Source of the DNA: Eukaryota sp. TZLM1-RC
Lineage: Eukaryota > Metamonada: BaSk clade
Reading direction: 5' to 3'
Length of the DNA: 64,000 nucleotides
Assembly: GCA_040285825.1 (NCBI GenBank)
Contig: JAUPSS010000002.1
Coordinates: 682,001-746,000, forward strand
Numbering within the stretch: position 1 is the first letter of the stretch; every line of letters starts with the position of its first letter. Both the position numbers and the translations under genes were made by a program. Positions 49,660 through 59,888 of this stretch are shown here, piece after piece. A model generated the notes under the pieces. That model saw only the letters and a program-made list of their open reading frames with translations, was not told the origin of the DNA and did not search any database.

Positions 49660-51190
49660 TTTTTTAATTTTTTTATTAAAAACCTATAAATCAACATCTA
49701 AATAATCCATATCCCAAAAAACAAAAACACTGGCTGCAACTCTCTCATGGTGAGATCCAAGAGAGAGCAAAGCATCAGAAACCATCTTCAACATCCCCTC
49801 AAAAATAGAAAAGACAATTCTATTTTGCCAAAACAATCTGTTGAAATTTCTGTTAGTTCTTCAGCTTACAATCATTTCAAAATCTGCCAAAAAACGTATA
49901 GCCGTTTGAGTAAGTAAAACCAAAAAGAGAAAATACAAATGGGCACAAATTGTATTTTGCATGCTGTTGACTGGACATTTTGTACAAACGTTCATTGTAT
50001 TTCTTGATTTTGAAATTTTCACCATTTGAAAGAGGATTATGACTTTCAGAATTAACAAGCCTTTCATTTGAGGCATTACAAGGATCAACAGACATTACAT
50101 CCAATAAAATGAAGCTTCCATCTAAACCAGGTAATATTACATCACCTCTATTATTCTTATGAGAATCATCATCAGTATCAAACAGATTTGACATCAGAGG
50201 TTCCAAAAAGGATTCAATTCTATGAGACTTACACATACAATATAATTGGTCTCTTACAGCATCGTGAACCTTGCTTCTAAAAGTAATAAAATGTTTACAA
50301 TTTAACAAATGAGTAATTGTAATTTTTCGAGAACATTTACAAATTAAATTATAAGGTAAATTATCAAGTGAGATAAAGGAACGAAAACTCATATTCAAAG
50401 TCCAAGCAGAATCAGTTAAGAGAGTACCATAAACTTGAGGAATTGTTGTTACTTAGGCAGAAAAAGTACTATCTCACATATCTTGTAAAAGATTTGCAAA
50501 AGCGGGATTCTTTTTCTTGGCCAAGCCAAGTCTAACATTAAAATCCAAGCTTTCAAAAATCTTTGACAATTTTTGTTGAAGGTTTTTACAGCAAAACTGC
50601 AAATTAAAAAGAGATCGGTTTGGAATTTCTTGAATTGATTGGGGAAAACATTTGGTCCAGATTTGTGGTGGCAATCTATCAAGTTCACAAGATAACTCAT
50701 TCAAATATGGACTGCAACTGGGAACTAATAAATGAGAATTTGCAGGAAATTTACGAAAAAATTCATAAATAAAAATCTTGCCACCATCCAAAAGTGCTGA
50801 TTGACACAAAAAAGAAGATTTAGCTAATCCAATACCACTCAAAATTGCTGAAGAAAATAAGTGATTTCTCAACATTCCTGGTTCTCCATCCAATAAATCA
50901 GCAAAAAATTCTGTTCTCAATGAATTAAAGGAACGAAAAAAATCTAATGCTATAGAAGGAGCACAAAATCTCAAAATGTGGGTTATTCTCCCAGTGTAGC
51001 AACCATCTAAGTTGGTCATCAATTTTTTTTCCTCGTCTGATACAGGCTTTTTGTAAACGCTGAAGGTATCGACAAGAGAATTTCTGTTGACATTTGATCC
51101 TAGGCTTTGTGTGGGGTCCTGTGGCAGTTGATGGGGAAGTCTTGTATGATGACTCAGTCCTAGACAGGTGTTCGCTTCCTTCACCATCCG
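49660..51190 (-). mobile_element. LINE-like element, subfamily G, longest copy, degenerate
   Basis: Minus strand: 51187-50474 (ITHILRFCAPSIALDFFRSF, ..GIGLAKSSFLCQSALLDGG, PPQIWTKCFPQSIQEIPNRS, LDFNVRLGLAKKKNPAFANLL), then after a frame break 50398-49877 (LICKCSRKITITHLLNCKHF CCHC region, MCKSHRIESFLEPL, RGDVILPGLDGSFILLDVMS endonuclease) and a decayed C-terminus with the WQNRIVFSIFEGM block at about 49830-49780. The RT palm with its YMDD box is missing (5' truncation). The 3' end, AACCTATAAATCAACATCT plus T-rich tail at 49655-49680, also occurs alone at 28930 and 31335. Confidence 0.88.
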
Positions 51191-51560
51191 TGAAAATAAG
51201 TGATCAATGGTTTTTAAATTTGGGACAATTAACTACAAGGAGAAAAATGGGCACTCTAAAAATGCACAAATACAATTAGTAAATCGTATTAAATGGTAGT
51301 CAAACAACATTTCAAGCGTTGGCAAAAAGCAAAATAATATTCAAAAAGAAGTTGAAATAAAGGGCAGAATTAAGGCAGTCAGAATAAAAAACTCGCTTCA
51401 ACAACAATTCCAATCTTCTTCTTGCTGGGAAAAACACATAATTGCTAAATACGCTGACCTATTCCTTCTGTTAGTAACAATTCTCATGTCCAATAAAATC
51501 CATGTCCCTTTATTTCTTTGCTCGTTTCTTTAGTTAAGGTTGTTTAGGCCTTTCTAGAAT
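51191..51560. other. Spacer, nothing recognised
   Basis: AT-rich sequence between LINE relics with no supported feature. Confidence 0.4.
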
Positions 51561-51564
51561 ATTT

Positions 51565-51830
51565 CTGCGTACTTGTAAAGGAAAGAACTGGAAATATTTC
51601 CGATCGTGTTTACTGGCAGAACAGGATTGAGTTTTCAATTCATTATTTATGAGTTCATTTAAGTGTGGAAGTTAAACAATTCTATACATTCAGAAGGGAA
51701 TGGTCAAATATATGTCTCATTCACTATCTTCCTTTGGTCGATTTTCAGAATCTTGAGTAATTAACTGTTTCGATGGTGGAGAGACAAATTTTGAGCATGT
51801 AGAGCTTCAGTTGTTTCTTTATTTTTATAT
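51565..51830 (+). mobile_element. LINE subfamily D, 3' terminal fragment
   Basis: Plus-strand reading VKERTGNISDRVYWQNRIEFSI, then KYMSHSLSSFGRFSES and INCFDGGE, matches the C-terminus of the LINE at 26434-28245 (VKERTGRIFNRVYWQNRIVFSI...). Ends in a T-rich and A-rich tail near 51830. Confidence 0.8.
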
Positions 51831-51839
51831 AAAAAATAA

Positions 51840-52112
51840 ATTTTATTAATAACAAAAAAGGCTATTTTTCCTGCTAACAATCAACATGAAATACTGAGCT
51901 TGCAACACTTTCAAGCCACCGCCCATGGTGCTCCTTTTATTTTACGTTATGAACCACCCAAAGATGAGATTTTTTAGCAGAAAGTTTTTTATTGTAGCCT
52001 TTGGAAAGAGTAATCTTTTCATCAGTGAAATGCAGTCAGTAGCAATAGCAACTATTCTTCTTGCTGACACTTGAAAAGGATAAGATTCAACCAAAAAATA
52101 TAAATTGGACAA
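51840..52112 (-). mobile_element. Third copy of the nuclease-domain retroelement relic (part)
   Basis: Nucleotide similarity to 42010-42330 (CTTGCAACACTTT...AAGCC, GAGTAATCTTTTCATCA.TGAAAT, CTTGCTGACACTT.AAAAGGA, GATTCAACC) and to 500-610. Cut on the right by a LINE-C unit at 52113. Confidence 0.6.
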
Positions 52113-52690
52113 TAAAAACAAACTGCAAGAATATCGTGTATCAAAGAGCCCCTGCTGAAGGAAACACTTTCTCTGAATAATTTTGGTTCTGATGATAGAG
52201 GTGATGTATACTGTGATTGGATTGATAATTCTGAAGCTACTGTTGACTTTGTCTCATGTAATGTTGCAAATGTTACTTTGGTTCACAGAAGAAAACTTAA
52301 TCCTGTGGCAGCTCTGGATTTTAAAGCAAAGGAGAAACATAGAAAATATGATAAAGATATTAAAGAGGCTAATGTCGATAGAAATACACAGCTGGTTTTT
52401 ATTGCTTTCCCATTTTCGATAAATGGAAGATTATCAGATGAAGCAGAAACTTTTTTGAATGACTTCGAAATAATGGTTCAAGAAAAAACAATGAAAAGAT
52501 TTGATATATTTTTAAGGCGTTCACGGATTCAATTTGCCATTATTAATAGATTACCAGGGTTTTTCAATCGACTAAGAGAAGCTTTAGCTAGACAGCAATC
52601 AGATCAAGATTTTGTAGAGGAAATCTTGGTTCAATGATAGTCGTCCCATTAGTTATGAGTTAATTTAATCAAGTGTGCAAATTCAATAAA
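52113..52690 (+). mobile_element. LINE-like element, subfamily C, second copy
   Basis: Matches 5400-5990 at well over 90 percent by eye. Frame 52278-52637 covers VHRRKLNPVAALDFKAKEKH and KRFDIFLRRSRIQFAIINRL to ..EEILVQ without the frameshift present in the first copy; upstream the RGDVYCDWIDNSEATVDFVS block lies in an adjoining frame. Begins at ARISCIKEPLL, that is, 5' truncated at a different point from the first copy. Same 3' tail. Confidence 0.8.
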
Positions 52691-52699
52691 TATACAGTG

Positions 52700-53590
52700 T
52701 CTCGATTTTTTTTTAAAAAACTGGAATATTTATTGAGATAAAAATAACCATCTAGAATTCAATATCCTCCAAACAAGCGTCACTATTACTGAACCTACTC
52801 ACAGCATTACGTTCATATTCTACACCAATAGCTAAAAGTGCCTTTGAAATCATTGTTGGAATAGACTTGAAAATGCAAAAAACAATTCTATTTAACCAGA
52901 AAGTGGAGTTCATTGTTTTACCAGACCTATTCAGTAACACTTTTTTAAAATTTTCCAAAAAGTGCAAGCCTGAAGGTCCAATATTGCCAAAAAGAGAAAT
53001 TGCAAACGGCACAAACTGATATTTCACATGTTCCACTCTACCTAACTATGCCAAAGGTTCTTCATATTTTTTTATCTTCTTTTTTTCGGCGTTAGATAAC
53101 GGCGAGTCAGCGGAATACACTAAACGAGCAGCAGAATTTTTGCAAACATCCACTGAGACAACGTCTACAACATTGAGAACACCATCGATCCCTGGAGCTA
53201 CTAAATCTGCCCTTCTTTTACCAAAGGAATCATCAGTTTGATCTGAAGACAGCTTACGTACTAGTGGCTCAATAAATGCCTCTATATTGAAACTTTTGCA
53301 CATGGCATATAATTGATCACGAACTGAGTCATGAACAAGTGAGCGATAAGTTATGAAATACTTACAGTTTAAAATATGGGAAAGCGTAACAACACTCTTG
53401 CAGCGACAAATTAAATCATTTGGCAATGAGCAAGGCCATAGAAAACATCTCAATCTCATTGCAGTGGTCCATTGGTGATCATTAAGTAGAAGGCCGTAAA
53501 TGTTGGGAATTTGGGAGATTAAGCAACTTGAGCAACTGTCTTCAAGATCAATCAAAAAGTTTGCAAAAACGGGATTTTTTGTCTCGATTT
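52700..53590 (-). mobile_element. LINE-like element, subfamily B, longest copy
   Basis: Frames 53555-53046 (DSCSSCLISQIPNIYGLLLN, RLRCFLWPCSLPNDLICRCK, LSHILNCKYFITYRSLVHDS, RRADLVAPGIDGVLNVVDVV endonuclease block) and 53036-52752 (KYQFVPFAISLFGNIGPSGL, FWLNRIVFCIFKS, ending CLEDIEF). A single break near 53040 separates them. A polyA-like T-run at 52709-52720 on the plus strand marks the 3' end of the minus-oriented element. 5' truncated. Confidence 0.88.
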
Positions 53591-53788
53591 AGATTCATTA
53601 CATATTTCGGGAATTTGATAATTTACTTCAAGTGCATAAAATGTGACACAACGTAGCAGTGCAGATTGACTTAATGAGCACACATGATAATAATGCTTCA
53701 TTCTGGAGATATTTTATCATTTTGTTGTTGTTTCTTGTTAAATAAAAAACCCTCACCTGATTCATTCGAACTCAACAAGTTTACAACT

Positions 53789-55243
53789 ATGGCATCAACA
53801 GCAGCTCCATCAGTCAATCTCAATAGCAACAACACCATTAAGGCCGCCTCATCCAAACCACTGATGGCTACTGTTTCTGGTGTAAGGGGTATTGTCAATG
53901 AATCTTTGACCGCACCTGTTGCTTATTCATATGTTTCAGCTTTTGCATCATTAAAACGCAATTCAGCAATTATTGTTGGACGTGATTCACGTGTTTCAGG
54001 CCCTGAGCTTTACAAAACAGTCCTTGTCGCTTTGCGTGAACATGATATCGATGTTATTAATCTAGACATTGTTCCCACTCCTACCGTCCAGCTAATGGTC
54101 ACCAAATACAAAGCTGCGGGTGGGATCGTCATCACAGCCTCACATAATCCTATTGAATGGAACGGTCTCAAGTTTGTTGATTCTGATGGCCTTTTTTGTT
54201 CTCCATCTTTCTGTAAAGAGCTCTATGCTAAAGCCACAGATATCCTCAGTAACAATCCCTCTCTTCCCTCTCCAACTACTGGTTCAGTGAGGGAGGATCC
54301 ATCAGCCATCAATCAACACTTGGATTCAATTTTTTCTCTTTCGTGTGTTAATCCCAGAGCAGTTCAGTCTCGTAAATTCAAAGTTGCTCTAGACACTGTC
54401 AATGGTGCTGGAGGTCCTATCATGGAGCAACTGCTCACTCGCCTTGGCTGTTCTGTCTTTTCTCTCAACCTCGAACCAACTGGTTTGTTCGCCCATCCCC
54501 CTGAACCCATCCCTGAACACCTTTCCCAACTTTCCAATGCGGTCATCAGTAATCAATGTGACCTTGGTATAGCGACAGATCCAGATGTGGATAGATGTGT
54601 CCTAGTAGGTAATGATGGTAAACCATTAGGGGAAGAGTTCACTTTGGTTATGGCATTATACAGGTTTCTCATGGTCTCTCAGTCAGCTCAGAGTACTGTC
54701 ATCGTCAAGAACTGCTCTACCTCTTACCTGGTGGATATTGTTGCAGAACAGCATGGGTTTTCAGTAAAGGAAGCTGCTGTCGGTGAGATTAACGTTGCTA
54801 AAATGATGCAGGAGACAGGAAGTTTATTTGGGGGAGAAGGTAATGGAGGGGTTATGTTGTCTGATTGCCACATTGGTAGAGATGCTCCCGTAGCTGCCTG
54901 CTTGGTGTTGTCTTGTTTGGCCGAGTTTGACGGTTCTATTAATGAATTGCGGGATTCTTTACCTAGGTTTGATATGGTTAAAACAAAACTCCCAGTTGAT
55001 GCTTCATTATTAAGCAATATGGATATTTTGAAAGACCAAATGATTAACTTGTTTAGTCATGATGTCAATGTTTCCACTATTGATGGAGTCAAGATCAGTT
55101 CAACAGAAAAAGGAAGTTCAATGTGGTGGGTCCATCTTAGGGCTTCTAATACTGAGCCTATTATGAGAATTATTGCAGAAGCAGGCAAAGATTCTGTTTA
55201 TTCGATTGATCAACTTGTAGGTTTTGTTCGGAGCGTGTTGTAA
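53789..55243 (+). CDS. Alpha-D-phosphohexomutase of bacterial (GlmM/ManB-like) type
   Basis: 484 aa from the ATG at 53789 (an upstream in-frame ATG at 53684 would add 35 residues unlike the family). Interconverts hexose 1- and 6-phosphates (glucosamine, mannose or glucose) through a phosphoserine. All four loops are present: TASHNP with catalytic Ser118, metal loop DPDVDR (264-269), sugar loop GGEGNGG (348-354), and phosphate loop RASNTEP near the C-terminus. The N-terminus TVSGVRGIVNESLT and GGIVITASHNPIEWNGLKFV with HIGRDAP resemble the phosphoglucosamine mutases of Bacteroidota-like bacteria and some archaea rather than eukaryotic PGM1 or PGM3, suggesting ancient transfer. Substrate cannot be fixed from sequence. 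Single exon. Confidence 0.93.
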   Translation: MASTAAPSVNLNSNNTIKAASSKPLMATVSGVRGIVNESLTAPVAYSYVSAFASLKRNSAIIVGRDSRVSGPELYKTVLVALREHDIDVINLDIVPTPTVQLMVTKYKAAGGIVITASHNPIEWNGLKFVDSDGLFCSPSFCKELYAKATDILSNNPSLPSPTTGSVREDPSAINQHLDSIFSLSCVNPRAVQSRKFKVALDTVNGAGGPIMEQLLTRLGCSVFSLNLEPTGLFAHPPEPIPEHLSQLSNAVISNQCDLGIATDPDVDRCVLVGNDGKPLGEEFTLVMALYRFLMVSQSAQSTVIVKNCSTSYLVDIVAEQHGFSVKEAAVGEINVAKMMQETGSLFGGEGNGGVMLSDCHIGRDAPVAACLVLSCLAEFDGSINELRDSLPRFDMVKTKLPVDASLLSNMDILKDQMINLFSHDVNVSTIDGVKISSTEKGSSMWWVHLRASNTEPIMRIIAEAGKDSVYSIDQLVGFVRSVL

Positions 55244-55401
55244 ATAAAAAAACCCAAAAAGTCAGTTTGTTTTATAAAAGATTTGAACATTATTCATAAT
55301 GGAGTCGGATTGCAAACAGTTTAACACTGGTGAGATAAATTAAAAGAAAAAATAAAATTAAAGAATAAATAAAATAAAAGAACCAGGTAACACTATCAAT
55401 A

Positions 55402-56289
55402 TTAGCCAAGGACAATTAATTTAATAAAACCAGATGTCACCAATTTTTTGAAAACAAAAATCATCAATTTTCTAAATATTATAAAATAAATACAATAATA
55501 AACTAAACCAACTAAAAGAGATTGAGATAATGTAGGGTTAAGTTTAAACTCTGAGAAAATCAATTTAAAACTAGAGTTCATGGAAAAACTGTTGGAAAGT
55601 GAATAAAAAGGGTTAAATCTTATGTTTAACTGGGAAAATACATTATTTACTTCAAAAATACCAGCCTCTACGTCAAAAGAACTGATAGAAGGTTGTTCCG
55701 AGCAAATGACTTCCAAACTGTCATATTCACACAAAGATTTCTTTTCTTCTCTGGTTAACAATCCCTGGTCAAGGATATTATGGTTAGACATAGTTATACT
55801 CCCTCCAAGATAAACTCTAGAGTGAGGAGGGGGAAGATAAAATGAAAGAACAAGTGGAAGAACTGTTTTGGTTTTCATGAAAGGTGAATCAATTTCAGTA
55901 GTGATACCAGCAAAGAGGGTGGCAGAGGAAAGGGCTTGTTGAGTATTGGAAGTAAAGTTTAAAGAGAACATATTTGAATTGGATGAGGTGGAAAGAGAGA
56001 GCGGAATGTAGTGAGGACCTAAGAGGTCATTGAGCAGCATGGATGAGGATGAATAAAAAGAATCTCCATTGGATGAGGAAAAATGAAACAAGTATTCTCC
56101 ATTAAAAGACATTGAGGGAAGTGTACGGGATGGAAGATACTTTGGCCAAATGATATCAAGAAAAGAAGGTATAACGAAAGGAAGAATAATTACAGAAAGA
56201 ACAAGTGTTATGTATAACAAAGCCCCAAAGGAAAAAACAGGGAGCTTACGGTTGTCATATGGGGACAGAAACCTGGTCGAGAGAAACAT
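55402..56289 (-). CDS. TMEM231: TMEM231, ciliary transition-zone membrane protein
   Basis: 295 aa from ATG at 56289. TMEM231 belongs to the MKS module of the ciliary transition zone, which gates membrane protein entry into cilia. Plan matches: two transmembrane segments near the ends (about 17-44, GALLYITLVLSVIILPFVI; and about 256-278, LVGLVYYCIYFIIFRKLMIF) around a luminal beta-rich domain. Local matches to the animal protein: LSFYLPPPHSRVYLGGSITM (F..PGSQLYVNGDL), RFNPFYSLSN before the second membrane span, and FRKLMIFVF..LVTSGFI (FERIKIFVFQNQVVTT). Slightly shorter than the human protein. Starts 54 bp from the divergent HEAT-repeat gene. Confidence 0.85.
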   Translation of the reverse strand: MFLSTRFLSPYDNRKLPVFSFGALLYITLVLSVIILPFVIPSFLDIIWPKYLPSRTLPSMSFNGEYLFHFSSSNGDSFYSSSSMLLNDLLGPHYIPLSLSTSSNSNMFSLNFTSNTQQALSSATLFAGITTEIDSPFMKTKTVLPLVLSFYLPPPHSRVYLGGSITMSNHNILDQGLLTREEKKSLCEYDSLEVICSEQPSISSFDVEAGIFEVNNVFSQLNIRFNPFYSLSNSFSMNSSFKLIFSEFKLNPTLSQSLLVGLVYYCIYFIIFRKLMIFVFKKLVTSGFIKLIVLG

Positions 56290-56343
56290 GTAAATGATGG
56301 ACAAAGCAAAAACACTGAAACTTGGTTTTGATCTTCATTTTCA

Positions 56344-59300
56344 ATGCCAAACTTTCAAATATTGCTGTTGGACCTCCAGAATGTGATCGATCAGGAGTCT
56401 TCTAAAACGTATGGGTTTTATTTATTAACAATAGATCTGTTGATGATCATCGAGTATATACTTACCTCGATCCCCTTTTAGACGAGATTAAATCAGGTGA
56501 GGATGCTTCCAATGATCTCGAAGAAATAATTGATACTCTATTAGCTGTTTCCAACTTATCCAGATGGCATATCACACAAGCTGCCGTCTTTGGCCTTTGT
56601 CATCTTGTTTCCTACAACATCTCTTCTGCAGTAATTGATAAAATTGCCGACTTTTGTTTTGCACTACTTCCAGACTCTAAACGTGAGTTACGAGAGTGTT
56701 CTGGTCAACTTCTCGGTGCCATTGTCGCTGCTCACCCCCAACACCTTCCCCTTCTGTTACCTACCCTCAAATCACATCTTCAAACAACAAGTCAATGGGA
56801 ACCTTGCGAAGGAACGTGTATAGCCACCGGTTTTTGCCTGCGTTCCCTGCCTCCTAACCCGATTGACAGTGTTCTCAAAGCTGGACAGATCCTTCTTGAA
56901 TCTCTATGTATTTGTTGTACTTCCCATGAAGCTGACTCTTATTCTTGTTATGTACGTCTCCAATCATTACGTGCTCTTTCCCGAATTGGAATGTCTCCAT
57001 TTAGAGAGTACTGTCCAGAAGAGTGCAGATCAGCAGCCATGACTGCTTTGGGGGATGTAGATCTCAATGTTAGAAGAATGGCAGCACGAGCTGTTTCCTC
57101 ACTAGGACCAGCTGATGAAGAGTCTGAGGGATTCTTGTTGACCCTTTCTGAACTTCTTTCTACCTCCACTATCTGGCAGACCTGTCATGGAGCAGCCGAA
57201 GCCATTAAGATATACGCCCACCAATACGCCCCCTTCTTCAAACCCTCTACTGTCAGGTCTGTTGTGGGAGTGTTGTCCTCCAAGGCTGTTTGTGGAACTG
57301 AAGCCATGCCCCCTCATAGCCCAGAAGTTTTGGAGAAGTTGGTGATGAATACGACTTGTTTGGATGGTATAATAATGGTGATTAAGTCACAATCTGAGTT
57401 TTCAGAGGGCGGTAGTGATGATTGTGTAGCTGTAAAGGCCAAAAATCAAAAAGATCACGTGGCTGATGACGTGATCTTACCTGGAGCTCACTGGGTTTCT
57501 GATCTGTTCCACTCGCAAGCCAAGTCATTATTGGTGAGATTTATGGATTCTCCTTTCCCTTTATTAAATGATTGTGCTTGTAGAAACTTGGATTTCTTGG
57601 TTGAAAATGAACTTTCTAATAAGGAAGCTATTAACCTTATGCCAGGACTGTACAAACTTACTCACCATGCTGCCATGCCCATCAGAGATATGGCTCTGAG
57701 AACTCTCAATAAAGTATTTGCTAGACTAAACTTGGAAAACTTGTGTAATATTTTTGATTTGGAAGAGGACAGACTTGTAGAAATTGATGATTTGAATAGT
57801 TTATTGGTTGGCAAGATTTGTATTGCCATTCTTAAAGATTTGGTTCAGTTAGCAAACTCTGAATCTTTTCAAAAAAATGCTGAATTAAAAGAATGTTGTT
57901 TGAAAGCATTTGCTGATATTTTACCAAAACCCGTAACCAGGGCTATTATTCAATCAGCAACCAATCAATCATTTGCCAGTTCGATTGCCCCAATTTTGAT
58001 GGAATGTGTAAATGATAGACATGATTACGTGAAGGTTGCCGCTTTTAGAGCATTGGCTTCCTTTGTTGTCTCTCAGGGGGCCACTTTGAATGTGGACGGT
58101 CTTGAATTTGTTGGAAATCTTGCAATCAATGCTATCAATGATGATTTTGATGATCTTTTGATTGCAATTGCTGATTTAATGGAAGCTGTCACACGCTCTC
58201 TAAGACTTGTTGAACGCGGCTCTTATAATCCAGTATCCAATTTGGAAATTTCCTTTTTGAGTAGTTTGCTAATCACACCTGGTTGTGTATTTTCAAGTGT
58301 TGAATCCGTAAAGGCAAGGTTTCAGTCGATTCTGGGTCTTTTGTTCGGTGATTATCCCCTTAGTTTGGATCATTGCTCTGTCTTGACTCAATTGTTCAGT
58401 TCAAATTTGGTATCAGCAGCTCAGAAAGAGAAAGATAGTCACGTCATGCAAAATATTGCTTATTCAATCAGATTTGTGCTAAATTCCCTGGATTTTGTTG
58501 ATAAAACTGACGAAACAAAACTTAGTCTGGTCACGTCCAATTTATTAGTTTGTGGCTCAATTTTGAGTTTATCACGTCATGTTTTGGTCTCTTCTACTGG
58601 TCAATTAGTATTCTTTAAACTGCTGCAGATTACCAAAGATCCAAATGTTTTTTCCTCTGCTATTCCTTCACTTTTGGTTAGTTTTTCAGACATTTTTGCT
58701 AAATTTTCAATTCCAATCTGCAATGAGCTCCTTTCTGAAAATAGGTCGAAAATGTTGACGTGTCTCTCGTTGAATCCTGAAGACCTATTAGTGACATTTG
58801 ATGAGGTTGTTGAATCACTTTCCGGAATCGAACAAGCAAGTCCTCAAGTATCAAAAGCCAAGGAAATGAGTTTATTACCTGCTATTTTTGTCGGTCAATC
58901 AATCAATTCTGATTTGATTGATTTATTAACGTCATTTGTTTCCTCTAATCCAGATGACGGATCTCTATGCATTCCTCCAAGTTCAATTGCTAAAGCTATT
59001 GATGTTTTGAAAAATACATTGGCGATTCAAAAATCAATACTAACAAAGTTTAACAAGCCAGAAACGATTGAAATTCGATCTTTCGAAGATTTCCCTGAAC
59101 CAATAGAAGTTCCAAACCTTTGTGATTTGGATGTTGATGAAACAACTTCGTCCCTCTTTTTGATCACAGGTGATTTTATTGAACCTTTTACCACTAATCA
59201 ATTATTAAACACTTTATTAACCCCATCAGTCTCTTTTCCTAGGAATGTAGTTGACTGTTCTTTTGGATTAATCAATAGTTCTATTGACGCAATTATTCCT

Positions 59301-59840
59301 CTTTTGGCTGAAACTACCATATCTCCATCTGCAGCTTTCCCATTGAGTTTGCTTGCTTTAGGTGTCGAGTCATTGTCAAGTGAGGATGTATTGGAGCTGA
59401 AAACTAAACTTATTTCAATATTTGTTCATATTGAAGATGATTTTGAGGTTCTGAAGTCAGGAAGTTCGGTGTTGAATGCATTATTAATGATTTTGTTAGA
59501 ATGTGTAAGGAAAAAAAGTGATGTTACTGATGAATTTATTGCCCTTTTCAAAAGGAAAATGTGGAGAAGACTTGCAGAAGGTTCAACCGCAATGATTTTC
59601 TTTAAGATATTGAGTATTTTCGTAGCAAATAACGATATTTCCAGAAATTTGGAATTGTCAATCAAACAGATGCTTATGACCTTTTACAATGATGATGAAG
59701 TTGATTGTGCTCGAAAAATGACCATTTTCTTGGAATTTCAATTGTCAATAGGATCTAGTATTGGTTTTGAATTGCCTGCTTTCGAGGATGCGTTCTTGGC
59801 CAATGTACAAGATAATGAAAACTTTGTACAAACTGAATAG
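56344..59840 (+). CDS. Large HEAT-repeat protein, two exons, function unknown
   Basis: Exon 1 56344-56408, 26-bp intron 56409-56434, exon 2 56435-59840; 1156 aa. The second exon is open from a TAA at 56403 but has no suitable ATG before 56991, whereas splicing to exon 1 gives an ATG start in frame (MPNFQILLLDLQNVIDQ). Helical repeats throughout (RELRECSGQLLGAIV, VDLNVRRMAARAVSSL, PIRDMALRTLNKVF, DYVKVAAFRALASFV) indicate an alpha-solenoid of HEAT type. Candidates of this size include tubulin cofactor D, MMS19 and importin-like proteins, but I see no diagnostic motif. Its start is 54 bp from the divergent TMEM231 gene and its stop is 48 bp from the convergent 991-residue gene. Confidence 0.8.
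56409..56434 (+). other. 26-bp spliceosomal intron
   Basis: GTATGGGTTT...AACAATAG. Donor GTATGG is identical to that of the H3 intron. Splicing removes the in-frame TAA and joins ..SSK-T-SVDDHR. Confidence 0.75.
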
Positions 59841-59888
59841 CTTTTTAAAGAAAAATGAATAAACAGATCTTGCTTTTTAGTTTGTATT

